A stretch of DNA of 8,266 nt, taken from the NCBI GenBank assembly GCA_023132075.1, contig JAGLYT010000061.1:1-8266 (forward strand), written 5' to 3'. The stretch's first letter is position 1, and each line of letters opens with the position of its first letter. This document shows, one piece after another, positions 5,465-8,266 of this stretch. Below the pieces are notes generated by a model. The model saw only the letters and a list, made by a program, of their open reading frames with translations, had not been told where the DNA came from and did not search any database. The position numbers and the translations under genes were made by a program. This DNA comes from JAGLHV01 sp023132075 [NCBI: bacterium]. Lineage in GTDB: Bacteria > CBDUZB01 > JAGLHV01.

Positions 5465-6337
5465 ATGGGGCATAATAAGGGAGAAGAAACGACAGCTTCT
5501 CAGGGCAGCTATGTTTCCAGGGAAAAAAGTGTTTATGTGGATGTAGGGGATTCTTTGCCTTCAAATTATGGAGACAATAAAATTGTTATTTTACCGCGAG
5601 ATCCCCGGGCGATTTATGCTTATTGGGAAATTAATGAGTCCAAAAAAGAGGAAGTAAAAGAAAAATTCGGAAGAGATATTTTTCAAAAAGCACCTTACAC
5701 TTTGAGGGTTTATGATGTTACAAATATTGATTTTAACGGGTTTAATGCTCACTATTTTTTTGATATTGCCATTCCTTCCGGAGTTAGTAATTGGTACATT
5801 AACATTAATGAAAGCGGAAAAAGTTGTTGTGTGGATATTGGTTTGCATATTCAGGGAGAGGGGTTTTTCGTTTTAGCCAGGTCTAATGTTATCACTTTAC
5901 CGACAGGAAGAATATCCGATATTACTGATGAAGAATGGATGATGGTAAAAGGAGATTTTGAGAAATTAATGCGGTTAGTAGATGTTGAAAAAATTGGTAA
6001 AAGTTCAGTTGAGGTAAAAAGAAAACTTTTTAATGAAATGAGGGAAATTATTTCCGAAAGTTCTCCGGGGGTATCTTCTTTGGGGATGTGGAATAAACCG
6101 GAAACGAGTGGATTTTGGTTTGTGGCTAATGCGGAATTAACAATTTGTGGGGCTACCCAGTCGGATGCAGTTTTAAGTGTTCAGGGAGAAAAAATACCCT
6201 TGAAGCCGGATGGAACATTTTCTTTAAGGATGGTATTACCTGATGGCTGTCAGGAAATTCCTATCGAAGCAACTTCTAAAAATAAAAAAGAAAAGAAGGA
6301 TATCAAGATTATCGTAAATCGCCGAACAAACCAGTAA
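5465..6337 (+). CDS. DUF4912 domain protein, partner of GH57 branching enzyme
   Basis: The 290-residue soluble protein has a DUF4912 core at about 38-160. Landmarks are ILPRDPRAIYAYWEI (42-56), YTLRVYDVT (78-86), SNWYI (108-112), VLARSNVI (136-143) and ISDITDEEW (150-158). A short helical linker follows. A C-terminal Ig-like module (about 215-285) includes ELTICGAT, VQGEKIPLKPDGTFSLRMVLPDG and a beta-strand tail. The biochemical role of DUF4912 is not established. Its position 44 bases upstream of the branching enzyme, and the recurrence of this pair in other genomes as I recall it, suggest a helper or carbohydrate-recognition role in alpha-glucan metabolism. GAGG (5453-5456) lies 8 bases before the ATG. 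No signal peptide is visible, so it acts in the cytoplasm. Confidence 0.87.
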   Translation: MGHNKGEETTASQGSYVSREKSVYVDVGDSLPSNYGDNKIVILPRDPRAIYAYWEINESKKEEVKEKFGRDIFQKAPYTLRVYDVTNIDFNGFNAHYFFDIAIPSGVSNWYININESGKSCCVDIGLHIQGEGFFVLARSNVITLPTGRISDITDEEWMMVKGDFEKLMRLVDVEKIGKSSVEVKRKLFNEMREIISESSPGVSSLGMWNKPETSGFWFVANAELTICGATQSDAVLSVQGEKIPLKPDGTFSLRMVLPDGCQEIPIEATSKNKKEKKDIKIIVNRRTNQ

Positions 6338-6381
6338 AATTTTTAAAATTAATAACTAAATTAATAGAAAAGGAATTATAA

Positions 6382-7965
6382 ATGGAAAAAGGGTATTTAT
6401 GTTTTGTATTGCATGCACATCTTCCTTTTATTCGGCACCCTGAGCATAAAGATTTTATGGAAGAGGACTGGCTTTTTGAAGCAATTACCGAGACATATCT
6501 TCCGTTAATTGAGATTTTTGACCGATTAGTAGAAGAACATATTGATTTTAGGCTTACCTTATCTTTAACTCCCCCCTTATGTGCCATGCTTTCTGATTCT
6601 CTTTTGCGGGAGCGGTACCTTCGGTATTTATATAAATTGATTGAATTGTCAGAGAGAGAGGTAAAGCGTTTACAGTGGGTCCCTGAGCTTTGCAATGTGG
6701 CTCAAATGTACGAGAAAAAATTTAAAACAGCGCGTTATATCTTTGAGGACAAATATCATCGGGATGTCCTTTCGGCTTTTAAAAAATTTCAGGATATGGG
6801 AAAAGTAGAAATTATTACCGGATGTGCTACTCATGGCATTTTACCGTTAATGGTTAATCAAAAAGCAAAAGAAGCACAGGTAAAGGTTGCAGTGAGAGAT
6901 TATGAAATGCGCTTTGGACGAAAACCAAGAGGGATATGGCTTTCAGAATGTGCTTATGGTCCGGGCATTGATGAGGTTCTTAAAGAAGAAGGAATTAAAT
7001 TTTTCTTTACCGATACCCATGGAGTAATGTATGGTAAACCGCGGCCAAAATATGGAGTTTTTTCGCCGGTTTTTTGTCCTTCAGGGGTTGCGGCTTTTGC
7101 TCGGGATACGGAGTCATCCCATCAGGTCTGGAGTGCAAATACTGGTTATCCTGGGGATTTTCGTTATAGAGAATTCTACCGTGATTTAGGTTATGATGCT
7201 GATTATGAATATATTCGGCCGCACCTACAGTCTAATGGGATAAGAAAGAATATAGGAATTAAATATTATAAGATTACAGGAAAGGTTCCTTTATATGATA
7301 AAAAGCCATATTGTCCGCAAGATGCTCTGGATGCAGCTGCTGCTCATGCGGGCAATTTTATGTTTAATCGGGGAAAACAATTAGAATCTCTTAACGATTT
7401 AATGGGAAAGAAACCCATAATTGTTTCTCCTTACGATGCGGAATTGTTTGGTCACTGGTGGTATGAAGGTCCTGCTTTTATTGATTTTTTATTTCGAAAA
7501 ATTCATTATGATCAGAAAACGATAAGATTAATTACACCAATAGAATATTTAAGGGAAAACCCTAAAAATCAAGTCGTTACTCCTTCTATGTCAACATGGG
7601 GGGATAAAGGGTATAATGAGTGTTGGTTGAATGGTTCTAATGACTGGATTTATAGGCATTTACATAAAGCGGCAGAGAGAATGATAGAGGTAAGCAGGGA
7701 AAATCCTCAGGCAAAGGGGATTAAGGAACAGGCGCTAAACCAGGCGGCAAGGGAATTGCTTTTAGCACAAAGCAGTGATTGGGCGTTTATTATGACGACG
7801 GGAACAGTGGTTAGTTATGCTCAGAAAAAAACAAAAGAACATCTTAATCGGTTTACCAGGTTGTATAATGATATAAAGCAAGATAAAATAGATAAAGATT
7901 GGCTTTCCGATATAGAATATAAAGATAATATTTTCCCATGGATGGATTACACGGTTTATAGATAA
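6382..7965 (+). CDS. GH57 1,4-alpha-glucan branching enzyme
   Basis: The 527-residue cytoplasmic protein is a family-57 glycoside hydrolase of the branching-enzyme group. It transfers a cut alpha-1,4-glucan chain to an alpha-1,6 position during glycogen synthesis. The N-terminal barrel begins with LHAHLPFIRHP (10-20). The nucleophile is Glu189 in GIWLSECAYGPG and the acid/base is Asp352 in SPYDAELFGHWWYEG. The C-terminal helical domain includes STWGDKGYNECWLNGSNDWIY (404-424) and LLLAQSSDWAFI (459-470), typical of the DUF1957-containing branching enzymes. Its length matches the characterised Thermus and Thermococcus enzymes, which are in the 520-570 range without extra C-terminal repeats. AGGA (6371-6374) lies 7 bases before the ATG. 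It forms an operon with the DUF4912 gene and ends at a strong terminator. Confidence 0.93.
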   Translation: MEKGYLCFVLHAHLPFIRHPEHKDFMEEDWLFEAITETYLPLIEIFDRLVEEHIDFRLTLSLTPPLCAMLSDSLLRERYLRYLYKLIELSEREVKRLQWVPELCNVAQMYEKKFKTARYIFEDKYHRDVLSAFKKFQDMGKVEIITGCATHGILPLMVNQKAKEAQVKVAVRDYEMRFGRKPRGIWLSECAYGPGIDEVLKEEGIKFFFTDTHGVMYGKPRPKYGVFSPVFCPSGVAAFARDTESSHQVWSANTGYPGDFRYREFYRDLGYDADYEYIRPHLQSNGIRKNIGIKYYKITGKVPLYDKKPYCPQDALDAAAAHAGNFMFNRGKQLESLNDLMGKKPIIVSPYDAELFGHWWYEGPAFIDFLFRKIHYDQKTIRLITPIEYLRENPKNQVVTPSMSTWGDKGYNECWLNGSNDWIYRHLHKAAERMIEVSRENPQAKGIKEQALNQAARELLLAQSSDWAFIMTTGTVVSYAQKKTKEHLNRFTRLYNDIKQDKIDKDWLSDIEYKDNIFPWMDYTVYR

Positions 7966-8000
7966 AAAAAGTTTATAAAAATAAATTTTTGTCTGATTTT

Positions 8001-8033
8001 AAAAATCTCTATTTTTTTTTAGAGATTTTTTTT
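8001..8033 (+). terminator. Intrinsic terminator after the branching enzyme
   Basis: AAAAATCTCT (8001-8010) and AGAGATTTTT (8021-8030) form a perfect 10-pair stem around a ten-base T-rich loop. T continues to 8033. It ends the DUF4912-GH57 transcript. Confidence 0.85.
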
Positions 8034-8041
8034 ATTAAAAC

Positions 8042-8075
8042 TTGCTTTTTTTGTTTTTTGTAAATAAGGTAGAAT
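8042..8075 (+). promoter_or_regulatory. Weak candidate promoter for the last gene
   Basis: TTGCTT (8042-8047) and, 17 bases on, TAAGGT (8065-8070), or else the better -10 TAGAAT (8070-8075) at a poor 22-base spacing. Position right after a terminator and before a new gene is suggestive, but the match is weak. The following leader (8076-8241) contains only small possible stems, such as CGCC (8152-8155) with GGCG (8165-8168), and I recognise no riboswitch class. Confidence 0.3.
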
Positions 8076-8241
8076 TAAGATAGGAGTAAGAGGTTATATC
8101 GTTCGAAACACATTTCACCTTCATTTTTTTTGCTGGAGAAAAACGACAGTTCGCCAGTCAGTAAGGCGGATAAAGGATTTTGTATTTTGAAATTTGAAAT
8201 TTTAGATTTGGGAATTAGAACGAGGAAAATAAAGGTAAAAA

Positions 8242-8266
8242 ATGTTTCTCTCTAGACGCATAATTT
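8242..8266 (+). CDS. 5' end of an unidentified CDS (partial)
   Basis: ATG at 8242 opens a frame MFLSRRII that runs off the window edge. AAAGG (8231-8235) lies 6 bases upstream, a reasonable SD. Eight residues are too few to name a family. It lies downstream of a terminator and a promoter-like stretch, so it is probably the first gene of a new transcript. Confidence 0.45.

Noticed and set aside
6309-6695. 128-codon minus-strand open frame across the DUF4912/GH57 junction
   Set aside because: It is antisense to two well-supported genes, including the conserved GH57 N-terminus, and its product is low-complexity Ser/Arg/Lys with no family features.
8099-8108. GTTCGAA resembling a tRNA T-loop
   Set aside because: It has no flanking T-stem pairing, acceptor stem or anticodon arm.

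Overview
The window is an AT-rich bacterial segment with short intergenic gaps, Shine-Dalgarno (SD) sites of the GGAGG type and sigma-70-like promoters. The clearest lineage hint is a DUF4912 protein directly upstream of a GH57 alpha-glucan branching enzyme, a pairing I associate with uncultured lineages such as Omnitrophota. That placement is inference from gene content, not a demonstrated taxonomy.

Layout. Bases 1-104 hold the 3' end of a gene entering from the left. A tiny one-helix coiled-coil protein (160-381) follows. Next comes a cysteine-rich four-helix membrane protein (392-904) whose reading frame is cut by one in-frame TAG at 479-481. It converges on a minus-strand HAD-IB phosphatase-like gene (919-1566). 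A divergent intergenic region (1567-1851) carries a near-consensus promoter (TTGACT-17-TATAAT). This reads into a likely operon of four genes: a membrane-anchored Snase-type nuclease, a membrane-anchored OB-fold protein, a membrane protein with a lysine-rich linker and a FxLYD-like domain, and the queuosine enzyme QueF. Each gene overlaps the next or lies close to it. QueF appears to start at a TTG behind a very strong SD. A hairpin-rich, REP-like non-coding repeat (about 4439-4593) ends this block.

A DUF218/YdcF-like membrane protein (4656-5282) follows and ends in a strong intrinsic terminator. That terminator runs into a second perfect inverted repeat overlapping the -35 box of the next promoter. 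This promoter drives DUF4912 (5465-6337) and the GH57 branching enzyme (6382-7965), which end in another clear terminator (8001-8033). The last 230 bases hold a leader and the first eight codons of a further gene.

How the genes work together. The DUF4912-GH57 pair probably serves storage alpha-glucan (glycogen) synthesis. The anchored nuclease and OB-fold proteins look like an envelope-associated nucleic-acid-processing pair, with the FxLYD protein as a possible partner. QueF (tRNA modification) seems to be a passenger in that operon. I see no CRISPR array, tRNA, rRNA or transposase. The most notable oddities are the amber codon in an otherwise intact membrane-protein frame, the anchored nuclease/OB-fold module, and the terminator-palindrome-promoter junction.
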